A stretch of 64,000 nucleotides of DNA, taken from an uncultured Prevotellaceae bacterium (GTDB taxonomy: Bacteria; Bacteroidota; Bacteroidia; Bacteroidales; Bacteroidaceae). Below, one piece after another: positions 36,504 through 44,362 of the stretch. Both the position numbers and the translations under genes were made by a program. The DNA is taken from NCBI GenBank assembly GCA_902783625.1, contig CACZRN010000085.1, positions 1-64,000 on the forward strand. Reading direction: 5' to 3'. Under the pieces are notes generated by a model. The model was not told the origin of the DNA, searched no databases, and saw nothing but the letters and a program-made list of their open reading frames with translations. Every line of letters begins with the position of its first letter. The stretch's first letter is position 1.

Positions 36504-37691
36504 TTATTTTATTATTCCTTGTTCAACAAAAATCTTCTTCAACACCTTCACGCCGCGCTCCACTTCTTCTTCTGTGTGGGTAGCCATAAGTGCAAATCGC
36601 ACCAATGTATCTTGCGGAGCACATGCAGGAGGTATGACTGAATTGATGAACACACCATTGTCAAACGCTAACTTGGTGACAAGGAATGTCTTATCTACAT
36701 CACGCACATAGAGAGGAATAATAGGACTCTCGGTGTCGCCAATCTCGAATCCTTCTTCGCGGAATCGCTTGAGCGCGTAGTTTGTTACCGACCATAGTCT
36801 TTCAATACGCTCTGGCTCTTTCTGAATGATATGAAGGGCTTCCATTGCAGCAGCTGTTGCGGCAGGAGTATTCGATGCACTGAAGATGTAAGTACGACAA
36901 GTATGACGCAAATAATTAATAGTATCAAAGTCACTGGCAATGAATCCGCCTATTGACGCAAGGCTCTTCGAGAATGTACCCATTATGAGGTCTACCTCGT
37001 CGGTAAGTCCGAAATGATCGCATACGCCCCGACCTTGCTTTCCGAACACACCAAGTCCGTGTGCCTCGTCAACCATAAGCGAACAGTTGTACTTGTGCTT
37101 TAGTTCAACTATCTCGGGCAATTTTGCCAAGTCGCCTTCCATTGAGAACACTCCATCAACAACGATGAGCTTCACTGCGTCGTATGGCAACTTCTGCAAA
37201 ACACGCTCAAGATCTTCCATATCGTTATGCTTGTAGCGTAGTTGTGTGGCAAACGAAAGACGACGACCGTCGACTATGCTGGCATGGTCACGATCGTCGC
37301 AGATGATATAGTCGTTGCGTCCAACAACCATAGCAAGCACGCCCTGATTTACTGAAAATCCGGTGGAAAAACACAATGCAGCATCTTTATGCTCAAACTC
37401 TGCGAGTTCTTTCTCGAGTTGAACATGAATGTCAAGTGTACCATTAAGGAAACGGCTACCTGCACATCCCGACCCATACTTATCTAAAGCCGCCTTAGCT
37501 GCATCAATTACTCTCTGATCACCTGTCAGCCCAGTGTAGGCATTCGAACCGAACATAAGGACTTTATGTCCTTCCATTTCAACTTCTGTTCCTTGCTTGC
37601 TTGTTATTTCCCTAAAATATGGATATACACCAAGGGCCATGAACTTCTGTGGCTCACGATATGCCTTATAACGCTCTTGTAATTGTCCCAT
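36504..37691 (-). CDS. spt: Serine palmitoyltransferase (sphingolipid synthesis)
   Basis: A 395-residue alpha-oxoamine synthase, PLP-dependent. The PLP lysine is Lys242 (T-F-S-K-S-L-A-S), with His136 (D-H-A-S) and the D-E-A-H-G motif at 208-212. The N-terminus (P-Q-K-F-M-A-x-G-V-Y-P-Y-F-R-E-I) and G-S-G-C-A-G-S-R-F-L-N-G-T-L match the Bacteroidetes serine palmitoyltransferase that condenses serine with a fatty acyl thioester to 3-ketosphinganine, rather than the biotin enzyme BioF, and no bio genes are nearby. It is divergent from a lipid kinase at 37848, which supports a sphingolipid role. A minus-strand -7 box is at 37732-37739. Confidence 0.9.
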   Translation of the reverse strand: MGQLQERYKAYREPQKFMALGVYPYFREITSKQGTEVEMEGHKVLMFGSNAYTGLTGDQRVIDAAKAALDKYGSGCAGSRFLNGTLDIHVQLEKELAEFEHKDAALCFSTGFSVNQGVLAMVVGRNDYIICDDRDHASIVDGRRLSFATQLRYKHNDMEDLERVLQKLPYDAVKLIVVDGVFSMEGDLAKLPEIVELKHKYNCSLMVDEAHGLGVFGKQGRGVCDHFGLTDEVDLIMGTFSKSLASIGGFIASDFDTINYLRHTCRTYIFSASNTPAATAAAMEALHIIQKEPERIERLWSVTNYALKRFREEGFEIGDTESPIIPLYVRDVDKTFLVTKLAFDNGVFINSVIPPACAPQDTLVRFALMATHTEEEVERGVKVLKKIFVEQGIIK

Positions 37692-37731
37692 TATTAAAAT
37701 AGAAACTGCTAGTATTTTATATTTCAGTTTG

Positions 37732-37739
37732 CAAAGTTA
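37732..37739 (-). promoter_or_regulatory. -7 box of spt
   Basis: TAACTTTG on the minus strand, about 40 bases before the spt ATG; no clear TTTG at the -33 position. Confidence 0.5.
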
Positions 37740-37833
37740 CAAAAAAACATAAATAAAAGCACTATTTTTTGAGAAAAATATTATTTTTACCCAAATAATT
37801 CATAAGAAGATGTTCATTATTGCATTTTTTGTG

Positions 37834-37841
37834 TACTTTTG
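37834..37841 (+). promoter_or_regulatory. -7 box of the lipid kinase, six bases from its ATG
   Basis: TACTTTTG matches TAnnTTTG; the ATG is at 37848, so the transcript is predicted to be leaderless or nearly so. The -33 element is weak. Confidence 0.55.
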
Positions 37842-37847
37842 CGGTCG

Positions 37848-38873
37848 ATGAAGAGAGCAGTGTTCATAGTAAACCCGATCTCTGGGACTACAAAAAAGAA
37901 AAATATTCCAGACGTTATCGCATCAACCATAGACAAGAGCGTATTCGACTACGAAATTGCCTACACGGCATATAGTGGCCATGCAACTGTTCTTGCTGCC
38001 AAGGCTTGCAGCGAGGGTGCCGATGTGGTTGTTGCAGTAGGTGGCGACGGCACTGTAAACGAGGTGGGACGTGCTATCATCAATACCGATACGGCGATGG
38101 GCATTATCCCTTGTGGCTCTGGCAATGGACTTGCGCGCCATCTGCTGTTGCCTATAAATGTAAAGCGCTCAATAGAAATCATCAACAAGTTTGAGGTTCA
38201 CGACCTCGACTACGGCATCATAAACGGGCATCCTTTCTTCTGCACGTGCGGCATGGGGTTCGATGCATTCGTCAGCATGAAGTTTGCGGAGGCAGGCAAG
38301 CGCGGACTGGCCACCTATGTAGAGACTGTGCTTCGCGAGGGTCTAAGCTACAAGCCTGAGACATACAAGATAATCGACGACAACAGCATGACCAGCCACA
38401 AGGCGTTCCTCATCTCGTGTGCCAACGCGTCGCAATATGGCAACAATGCTTACATCGCTCCGCAGGCATCGATGAGCGACGGTATGCTTGACGTGGTGAT
38501 AATGGAACCGTTCGATATGATAGAGGCTTCTCAGATAAGTATCGAGATGATGAGCAAGACGCTCGACAAGAACTCAAAAATAAAGTCGTTCCGCTGCCGC
38601 CGACTCCACATTGAACGTGAGCGCGAGGGAGTGATTCACTACGACGGAGACCCCGTGGAAAGCGGGAAAGAGGTCGATATAGAATTGAAGCCAAAGGGGA
38701 TAAAGATTGTTGTCAACCCCGACGGCGACAAGAGCCAGCGACGACCAAACGCCATGCAGAGCGCGGCAGCCGAACTGTTCAACGAAATAACACTGGTGCG
38801 CGAAGACATTACGAAACAGACGCGCCACATACAAGCCTTAAGCAGAATCATCCAAAGAAGACTGAAATGGTAG
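37848..38873 (+). CDS. Diacylglycerol/sphingoid-base kinase family lipid kinase
   Basis: A 341-residue protein of the DAGK_cat family. The nucleotide site G-G-D-G-T is at 65-69, the family's N-P-x-S-G-T at 9-14, and P-C-G-S-G-N-G-L-A-R near 91-100. Members phosphorylate diacylglycerol, sphingosine-type bases or undecaprenol. The divergent neighbour spt makes the sphingoid base precursor, so a sphingoid-base (dihydrosphingosine) kinase is the favoured guess; this is inference from context. The ATG at 37848 is chosen; an in-frame TTG three codons upstream overlaps the -7 box and would precede the transcription start. The stop codon is inside the stem of the terminator at 38866-38899. The last 45 residues are an extra helical tail. 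Confidence 0.88.
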   Translation: MKRAVFIVNPISGTTKKKNIPDVIASTIDKSVFDYEIAYTAYSGHATVLAAKACSEGADVVVAVGGDGTVNEVGRAIINTDTAMGIIPCGSGNGLARHLLLPINVKRSIEIINKFEVHDLDYGIINGHPFFCTCGMGFDAFVSMKFAEAGKRGLATYVETVLREGLSYKPETYKIIDDNSMTSHKAFLISCANASQYGNNAYIAPQASMSDGMLDVVIMEPFDMIEASQISIEMMSKTLDKNSKIKSFRCRRLHIEREREGVIHYDGDPVESGKEVDIELKPKGIKIVVNPDGDKSQRRPNAMQSAAAELFNEITLVREDITKQTRHIQALSRIIQRRLKW

Positions 38874-38905
38874 GAACACCCGCAAGAGTTCCTACCATTT
38901 TTATT
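38866..38905 (+). terminator. Terminator overlapping the lipid kinase stop codon
   Basis: Perfect 12-bp stem (38866-38877 with 38888-38899), ten-base loop, then a T-rich tail. The TAG stop (38871-38873) lies in the left arm. Confidence 0.85.
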
Positions 38906-38960
38906 TTACGCCAAACGGAAACAACATCTATTTCCTGCGCATCGCCCGTCAATTGTGATT

Positions 38961-39587
38961 TCACTCGCTTTTTCGAATGAAATGCATTGGCTGCCATGGT
39001 TCTCTGTCAGGCACACCCCCCTCACCGGTTGATATTTTTCTGAGCATCCATGCCATATTCCGTGCCAGCTGCCGCATGGTCTGCAGTCCTTCGGTGTCGA
39101 GAGCGGCATCACCTCCTTCGCGTCCGTAGACTATATTCCAATACTGCGATGTAACAAGTGGCATATTCACCATCTGGAATGGCATCTGAAGAGTCTGGAA
39201 AGCGGCTGTTGCACCACCCCGACGGCACACAGCAACAGCGGCGGCAGGTTTGTTTGCCACTATCGCACCAGCATAAAGTGCTCGCTGTATGAGACTTATA
39301 GTCTGTCCTGGAGGGACACCATAATACACCGGTGCGCCCACCACGAGGGCATCGGCAGCATTGATGTGGTCGATAACACTATTGCATATGTCGTCGTCGA
39401 ACACACAATGTCCATTGCCATTGGCTTTGCAGGTGTTGCAGGCAATACATCCTCTCACGGGTTTCGTGCCAATCCACATAATCTCAGCCTCTATGCCGAG
39501 GCCTTCAAGAGTCTTCGCTATCTCGCTGAGAGCGATGTGAGTGTTGCCTTGTTTGTGAGGCGAACCGTTTATCAATAATACTTTCAT
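38961..39587 (-). CDS. Flavodoxin-fold NAD(P)H-dependent FMN reductase-like protein
   Basis: A 208-residue flavoprotein of the NADPH-dependent FMN reductase/iron-sulfur flavoprotein type. The FMN phosphate loop is I-N-G-S-P-H-K-Q-G-N-T near 6-16. A Cys cluster follows: C-I-A-C-N-T-C-K near 47-54 and a further Cys in G-H-C-V-F-D-D-D, as in iron-sulfur flavoproteins, and the second FMN loop is G-A-P-V-Y-Y-G-V-P-P-G near 84-94. Likely a cytosolic reductase of quinones or flavins; the physiological substrate is unknown. It is followed after 36 bp on the other side by the tRNA methyltransferase, same strand, which could read into it. Confidence 0.87.
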   Translation of the reverse strand: MKVLLINGSPHKQGNTHIALSEIAKTLEGLGIEAEIMWIGTKPVRGCIACNTCKANGNGHCVFDDDICNSVIDHINAADALVVGAPVYYGVPPGQTISLIQRALYAGAIVANKPAAAVAVCRRGGATAAFQTLQMPFQMVNMPLVTSQYWNIVYGREGGDAALDTEGLQTMRQLARNMAWMLRKISTGEGGVPDREPWQPMHFIRKSE

Positions 39588-39623
39588 AATCTTATAAGTT
39601 TAATTTCCTAACATTTCATTAAT

Positions 39624-40334
39624 TCATTTCACGTCGAGATAGAAATCGCGCGTCAAAGCTGTCAGCCACAGACTTCGTTTCCCGTCGGCCGTCATCATCG
39701 TTTCTTCGGTCTGCTCCACCTTCTCCGCACGTGTTTTCGCAAACGCAACAAGAACTCGCTTGGGAGTCTTATGCTCAACCGTACGCACCCGACAAATGCG
39801 ACTCTCATAAAGACCGGAGAAGACTGCTTCTGACAAGACATCGTTTAAACGGTCGGCTGGAATAATCAGACTCAGTTCACCATCGCCGGAGAGCATCCCG
39901 GCGGCATATTTAAACAGCACTTGAAGAGGCAACGACGAGTCGTGTCTGGCCTTTGTGCGTTGCTCGTCGGGACTGGTCAGTGAGCAAGCAAAAAAAGGAG
40001 GATTGCACACTATTGAATCGAAATTGCCAACATATTTATTCCCAAACGATTGCAGTGACTCGTTAAATATTTTTACTCGACCGGCGAAGGGAGAGTTTCT
40101 GACGTTGTCTGAAGCCTGTTCCGAGGCATCAAAATCGATGTCAATTCCCGTCACCTCAGCCCACTCATAACGCTGCGCCATCATCAAGGAAATGAGTCCT
40201 GTGCCACACCCCACATCAAGTACACGGTGCCCTCCCCTCGCCCATGCGCCGAGGAGAACGCCATCGGTACCGACTTTCATCGCAGTGCGGTCTTGATTGA
40301 TGGTGAATTGTCTGAAACTGAAACAGTCGTTCAT
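39624..40334 (-). CDS. trmN6: tRNA1(Val) (adenine37-N6)-methyltransferase-like (YfiC/TrmN6)
   Basis: A 236-residue class I SAM-dependent methyltransferase. Motif I is D-V-G-C-G-T-G-L-I-S (about 39-48), and the N6-adenine methyltransferase motif IV is N-P-P-F (near 108-111), as in TrmN6. The opening F-x-F-R-Q-F-T-I-N-Q-D-R-T-A-M-K-V-G-T-D-G-V-L-L-G-A-W is strongly conserved in YfiC-type proteins. The ATG at 40334 (M-N-D-C-F) is chosen over one six codons upstream. In E. coli the enzyme methylates A37 of tRNA-Val; the target here is inferred. Confidence 0.9.
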   Translation of the reverse strand: MNDCFSFRQFTINQDRTAMKVGTDGVLLGAWARGGHRVLDVGCGTGLISLMMAQRYEWAEVTGIDIDFDASEQASDNVRNSPFAGRVKIFNESLQSFGNKYVGNFDSIVCNPPFFACSLTSPDEQRTKARHDSSLPLQVLFKYAAGMLSGDGELSLIIPADRLNDVLSEAVFSGLYESRICRVRTVEHKTPKRVLVAFAKTRAEKVEQTEETMMTADGKRSLWLTALTRDFYLDVK

Positions 40335-40422
40335 TACTGTCAGGCATGGCAATTTATCTGCCTACAACTATTAACATAACGTGCAAAACATGGTGTTTAT
40401 TTTATCTTACTACATTGTGTGC

Positions 40423-40509
40423 TGAAAATTTTGCTAGCAAAATTTTCATTAAAGGGCCCACTTATTGGCATTAAAGAGCCTCTTTGTCCATAATTTTGCT
40501 AGCAAAATT
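40423..40509. repeat. Palindrome-bounded element with two 22-bp units, locus 3
   Basis: A perfect 26-bp palindrome (40423-40448, core AATTTTGCTAGCAAAATT), then 22-bp units at 40448-40469 and 40470-40489 (ATTAAAGAGCCTCTTT type), then a second 18-bp palindrome of the same core at 40492-40509. The palindrome centres are 65 bp apart, and the palindromes fall in register with the 22-bp period. It lies in the 387-bp gap between the divergent trmN6 and lon genes; the rest of the gap holds the lon promoter. Confidence 0.9.
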
Positions 40510-40641
40510 GTTTGCTGGAAAATAATAGTCTGCACTAACCTTGCTTATCTTCGCTCTGCAATGCATAGGGGCGCTTCGTTATTTGGAGTCCATCTAAAGG
40601 GTCGAAGGTAAGACAAGGATTAAATAATTCTATTTAAATAT

Positions 40642-40672
40642 TTTGTTTTACCCCCAACTTTCACTAACTTTG
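40642..40672 (+). promoter_or_regulatory. lon: Promoter of the lon operon
   Basis: TTTG 40642-40645, 19 bp, TAACTTTG 40665-40672; leader about 50 bases. No heat-shock operator such as a CIRCE repeat was seen. Confidence 0.78.
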
Positions 40673-40721
40673 CACTCTAATTCGGACGCACACACATGCG
40701 TACATACGAATCAATATATAA

Positions 40722-43211
40722 ATGACAAGTAAAGAAATGAGCAAAAATACAAAGACATCCATTCAAATGATAGCCGACTACGAGGGCGACGTGACCACTT
40801 TGTTCAACACTATGTCTGAAGGCGAAGTGCCCATTCTGGCGACACGCAACCTTGTGGTGTTCCCTGGTGTGATAACACCTATACTGATCGGACGACAGAC
40901 GAGTCTGAATCTCGTGAAGCACCTTCAGAAGGACGAGAACATAACATTTGCTATCTTCTGTCAGAAGAATTCCGACATCGACAATCCTCAGATGAAAGAC
41001 CTCTACGAGTATGGCGTATTTGCCAAACTAGTGAGAGTGCTCGAGATGCCCGGTCCAGGCAACAACGTGACGGTGATTGTGCAGGCCCTGGGGCGCTGTC
41101 GGCTTGAACATCTCACCAGCACACGACCGTTTATGAAAGGACAATGCATGCTCGAGGCCGAGGAGATGCCCGAACCGCACGACAGAGAATTCCGCACGGC
41201 CGTCGATGACCTGAGGAAGACAACGGTGAGCTACATCCACATGAATGAGGAGATTCCCGACGAGTCGCAGTTTGCACTGAACAATATCCAGAACGACATT
41301 GTGGTGGTCGACTATATATGTTCGAACCTTCCCTTCAGCATTACCGACAAAATGAAGATGCTCGAAGCCACCTCGTTCGTGGAGAGAGTGTTCCTTGCAC
41401 TGCGCACCCTCAACAAAGAGATGCAGTTGCTGGAACTGAAGCAGAACATCCGCTCAAAGACACGCGAGGACATCGACGAGCAGCAGCGCGAGTATTTCCT
41501 TCAGCAACAGATTAAGAACATCAAGGAAGAGTTGGGCAATGGCGACGGATCGCCCGAGCGCCACGAGTTGGAACAGAAGGCAAAGAAAAAGAAATGGAAC
41601 GAAGAGATTGCAAAGACGTTCTATAAAGAACTCGACAAACTCGACATACTTAATCCGCAAAGCCCCGACTACAGCACCCAGCTGAACTATCTTCAGACGA
41701 TGGTGTCGCTGCCTTGGGGGGAATACACTCAGGACAATCTCGACCTGAAGCGTGCACAGAACACTCTCGACCGCGACCACTATGGCATGGAGAAAGTAAA
41801 GGAGCGCATTGTGGAATACATGGCAGTGCTGAAACTACGTGGTGACCTGAAATCGCCGATTATATGCCTCTACGGCCCTCCGGGCGTAGGTAAGACCAGC
41901 CTGGGCAAGAGCATAGCAGCGGCAATGAAACGCAAATATGTGAGAATGTCGCTCGGCGGACTGCACGACGAAAGCGAGATACGCGGACATCGGCGCACAT
42001 ACGTCGGCGCAATGCCAGGACGCATTATCAAGAGCATACAAAAGGCGGGCTCGGCAAATCCCGTGTTCATTCTCGACGAAATCGACAAGGTGACACAGAA
42101 CACCATCAACGGCGACCCGTCGTCGGCATTGCTCGAAGTGCTCGACCCTGAACAGAACATAGCTTTCCACGACAATTATCTCGACGTGGACTTCGACCTA
42201 TCGAAGGTTCTCTTCATTGCCACCGCCAACGATCTGAACACCATTCCGCGACCACTGCTCGACAGAATGGAAGTTATCGAAGTGAGCGGATACATTACCG
42301 AGGAGAAAATAGAAATTGCCAAACGGCATCTTATACCGAAAGAACTCGAGAATACCGGATTTGGAAAGAAAGAAGGCCCGAAGTTCAACAAGGCTGCAAT
42401 AGAAAAGATCATTGAGCAATACACCCGTGAGAGCGGTGTGCGACAGCTTGAGAAACAGATAGACAAATCACTGCGCAAGCTTGCGCTGATCAAAGCCCGC
42501 GACGGTCAGTTGCCATACGACAAGATTTCTACCGAGCAGATAGAAGACCTTCTGGGCAAACCGCCATTCTATCGCGACATCTATCAAGGCAACGACTACG
42601 CCGGTGTTGTGACAGGTTTGGCATGGACAAGCGTGGGCGGAGAGATCCTCTTCATAGAGACATCGCTCAGCAAGGGTAAGGCAGGCAAGCTCACTTTAAC
42701 TGGCAACCTCGGCGACGTGATGAAAGAGTCGGCAGTGATCGCGCTTGAATATGTGAAAGCACACATCGACACTTTGGGAGTCGACCACCGCATTTTCGAG
42801 CAGTGGAACATCCACATCCACGTTCCCGAAGGGGCCACGCCGAAAGACGGACCGTCGGCAGGAATCACCATCGCCACATCTATCGCCTCGGCACTGACCC
42901 AGCGAAAAGTGCGTAAGAACACAGCAATGACCGGGGAGATCACACTTCGTGGCAAAGTATTGCCAGTCGGTGGAATAAAGGAAAAGATTCTGGCAGCCAA
43001 GCGAGCCGGCATCACCGACATTGTGATGTGTAAGGAGAACAAAAAGGACATCGACGAGATTCCTGAGAAATACCGCACTGGCGTTGAGTTCCACTATGTG
43101 GAGAACGTGCAGGATGTGTGGAACTTCGCACTAACTAACGAGATCGTCGACCATCCCGTTGACCTTACAATAAAAGACGAGGACGCCAAAACAAAAGTAG
43201 AAGAGGCATAA
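40722..43211 (+). CDS. lon: ATP-dependent protease La
   Basis: An 829-residue Lon protease, cytosolic hexamer that degrades misfolded and regulatory proteins. Order: N-terminal LON domain (about 30-235; P-I-L-A-T-R-N-L-V-V-F-P-G), coiled-coil linker, AAA+ domain with Walker A G-P-P-G-V-G-K-T near 385-392 and Walker B F-I-L-D-E-I-D-K, and the protease domain with Ser712 (D-G-P-S-A-G) and Lys755 (G-G-I-K-E-K), 43 residues apart as in E. coli. The stop overlaps the tgt start (TAATG). Head of the operon lon, tgt, lptF/G-like, perhaps DEAD-box helicase. Confidence 0.98.
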   Translation: MTSKEMSKNTKTSIQMIADYEGDVTTLFNTMSEGEVPILATRNLVVFPGVITPILIGRQTSLNLVKHLQKDENITFAIFCQKNSDIDNPQMKDLYEYGVFAKLVRVLEMPGPGNNVTVIVQALGRCRLEHLTSTRPFMKGQCMLEAEEMPEPHDREFRTAVDDLRKTTVSYIHMNEEIPDESQFALNNIQNDIVVVDYICSNLPFSITDKMKMLEATSFVERVFLALRTLNKEMQLLELKQNIRSKTREDIDEQQREYFLQQQIKNIKEELGNGDGSPERHELEQKAKKKKWNEEIAKTFYKELDKLDILNPQSPDYSTQLNYLQTMVSLPWGEYTQDNLDLKRAQNTLDRDHYGMEKVKERIVEYMAVLKLRGDLKSPIICLYGPPGVGKTSLGKSIAAAMKRKYVRMSLGGLHDESEIRGHRRTYVGAMPGRIIKSIQKAGSANPVFILDEIDKVTQNTINGDPSSALLEVLDPEQNIAFHDNYLDVDFDLSKVLFIATANDLNTIPRPLLDRMEVIEVSGYITEEKIEIAKRHLIPKELENTGFGKKEGPKFNKAAIEKIIEQYTRESGVRQLEKQIDKSLRKLALIKARDGQLPYDKISTEQIEDLLGKPPFYRDIYQGNDYAGVVTGLAWTSVGGEILFIETSLSKGKAGKLTLTGNLGDVMKESAVIALEYVKAHIDTLGVDHRIFEQWNIHIHVPEGATPKDGPSAGITIATSIASALTQRKVRKNTAMTGEITLRGKVLPVGGIKEKILAAKRAGITDIVMCKENKKDIDEIPEKYRTGVEFHYVENVQDVWNFALTNEIVDHPVDLTIKDEDAKTKVEEA

Positions 43212-44338
43212 TGACATTTGAACTGCAACATACCGACAGTGCATCCGATGCCCGCACCGGAATAATCCACACTGCCCATGGCGACATAAAGACACCAATA
43301 TTCATGCCCGTGGGCACAGCAGGAACGGTGAAGGGAGTGCACTTCGAGGAATTGGAAAAGCAGGTGAAGGCGCAGATTATTCTCGGCAACACCTATCATC
43401 TGTATCTCCGTCCGGGACTCGACACCCTGAGAAAAGCCGGAGGACTGCATAAGTTCAACACATGGAACCATCCGATACTGACCGATTCGGGCGGATTTCA
43501 AGTGTTTTCGCTCACGGGCATCCGCAAACTGAAGGAGGAGGGATGCGAATTCCGTTCACATATCGACGGGTCGAAACATTTCTTCACCCCTGAGAACGTG
43601 ATGGACACCGAGCGCACAATAGGTGCCGACATAATGATGGCATTCGACGAATGCCCGCCGGGACAAAGCGACTACGAATATGCCAAGCGCAGCCTTAGGC
43701 TGACACAGCGATGGCTCGACCGTTGCGTAAAACGATTCAACGAGACCGAACCGCTCTACGGATACGAGCAGAGCCTGTTCCCCATCGTTCAAGGCTGCAC
43801 TTATCGCGACCTGCGCATAGATGCCGCAAAGCATGTAGCCGACAAGGGTGCCGACGGTAACGCTATTGGCGGACTGGCAGTGGGAGAACCTACAGAGGTG
43901 ATGTATGAGATGATTGAAGTGGTGAACGAGATTCTTCCCAAAGACCGCCCACGCTACCTCATGGGAGTAGGCACACCACAGAACATTCTCGAGGCGATAG
44001 AGCGAGGCGTTGACATGTTCGACTGTGTAATGCCAACACGCAACGGACGCAACGCGATGCTTTTTACCTACGACGGCACAATGAATATGCGCAACAAGAA
44101 ATGGGAGAACGATTTCTCGCCCATCGATGCCGACGGTTGCGATGTAGACCGACGACATTCGAAGGCATACCTGCACCACCTGTTCAAAGCACAGGAGTTG
44201 CTTGCCATGCAGATAGCCAGCCTACACAACCTGGCATTCTATCTCCGACTCGTCACCGATGCAAGGACACACATAGAGCAGGGCGACTTTGTGGCATGGA
44301 AGAAGTCGGTCATCGACAGATTAGGGCAGAGAATATAG
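43211..44338 (+). CDS. tgt: Queuine tRNA-ribosyltransferase with altered zinc site
   Basis: A 375-residue tRNA-guanine transglycosylase that swaps G34 for preQ1 in GUN-anticodon tRNAs. The active-site Asp residues are present (T-D-S-G-G-F-Q near 91-97; nucleophile Asp271 in F-D-C-V-M-P-T-R), as is the S-H-I-D-G-S-K-H region. The structural zinc motif C-x-C-x-x-C of E. coli Tgt reads D308, C310, D313 here, with His339 retained. The start ATG shares one base with the lon stop, implying translational coupling. The family identity is firm; the changed metal site is discussed in the findings. Confidence 0.95.
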   Translation: MTFELQHTDSASDARTGIIHTAHGDIKTPIFMPVGTAGTVKGVHFEELEKQVKAQIILGNTYHLYLRPGLDTLRKAGGLHKFNTWNHPILTDSGGFQVFSLTGIRKLKEEGCEFRSHIDGSKHFFTPENVMDTERTIGADIMMAFDECPPGQSDYEYAKRSLRLTQRWLDRCVKRFNETEPLYGYEQSLFPIVQGCTYRDLRIDAAKHVADKGADGNAIGGLAVGEPTEVMYEMIEVVNEILPKDRPRYLMGVGTPQNILEAIERGVDMFDCVMPTRNGRNAMLFTYDGTMNMRNKKWENDFSPIDADGCDVDRRHSKAYLHHLFKAQELLAMQIASLHNLAFYLRLVTDARTHIEQGDFVAWKKSVIDRLGQRI

Positions 44339-44348
44339 GTTAAAGGTT

Positions 44349-44354
44349 AAGGAG
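44349..44354 (+). promoter_or_regulatory. Shine-Dalgarno AAGGAG fixing a TTG start
   Basis: AAGGAG eight bases before TTG at 44363. An in-frame stop at 44348-44350 rules out any start further upstream. Confidence 0.7.
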
Positions 44355-44362
44355 TTAAAAAG

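Noticed and set aside
36272..36583. 103-residue plus-strand frame with G-D-R-T-R-T-C-D-S-L-V-P-N
   Set aside because: It reads through the antisense of tRNA-Pro and a terminator; this peptide is a well-known false prediction across tRNA genes.
37839..37847. TTG start for the lipid kinase
   Set aside because: It overlaps the -7 box, so it would not be in the transcript; the ATG at 37848 gives the family N-terminus.
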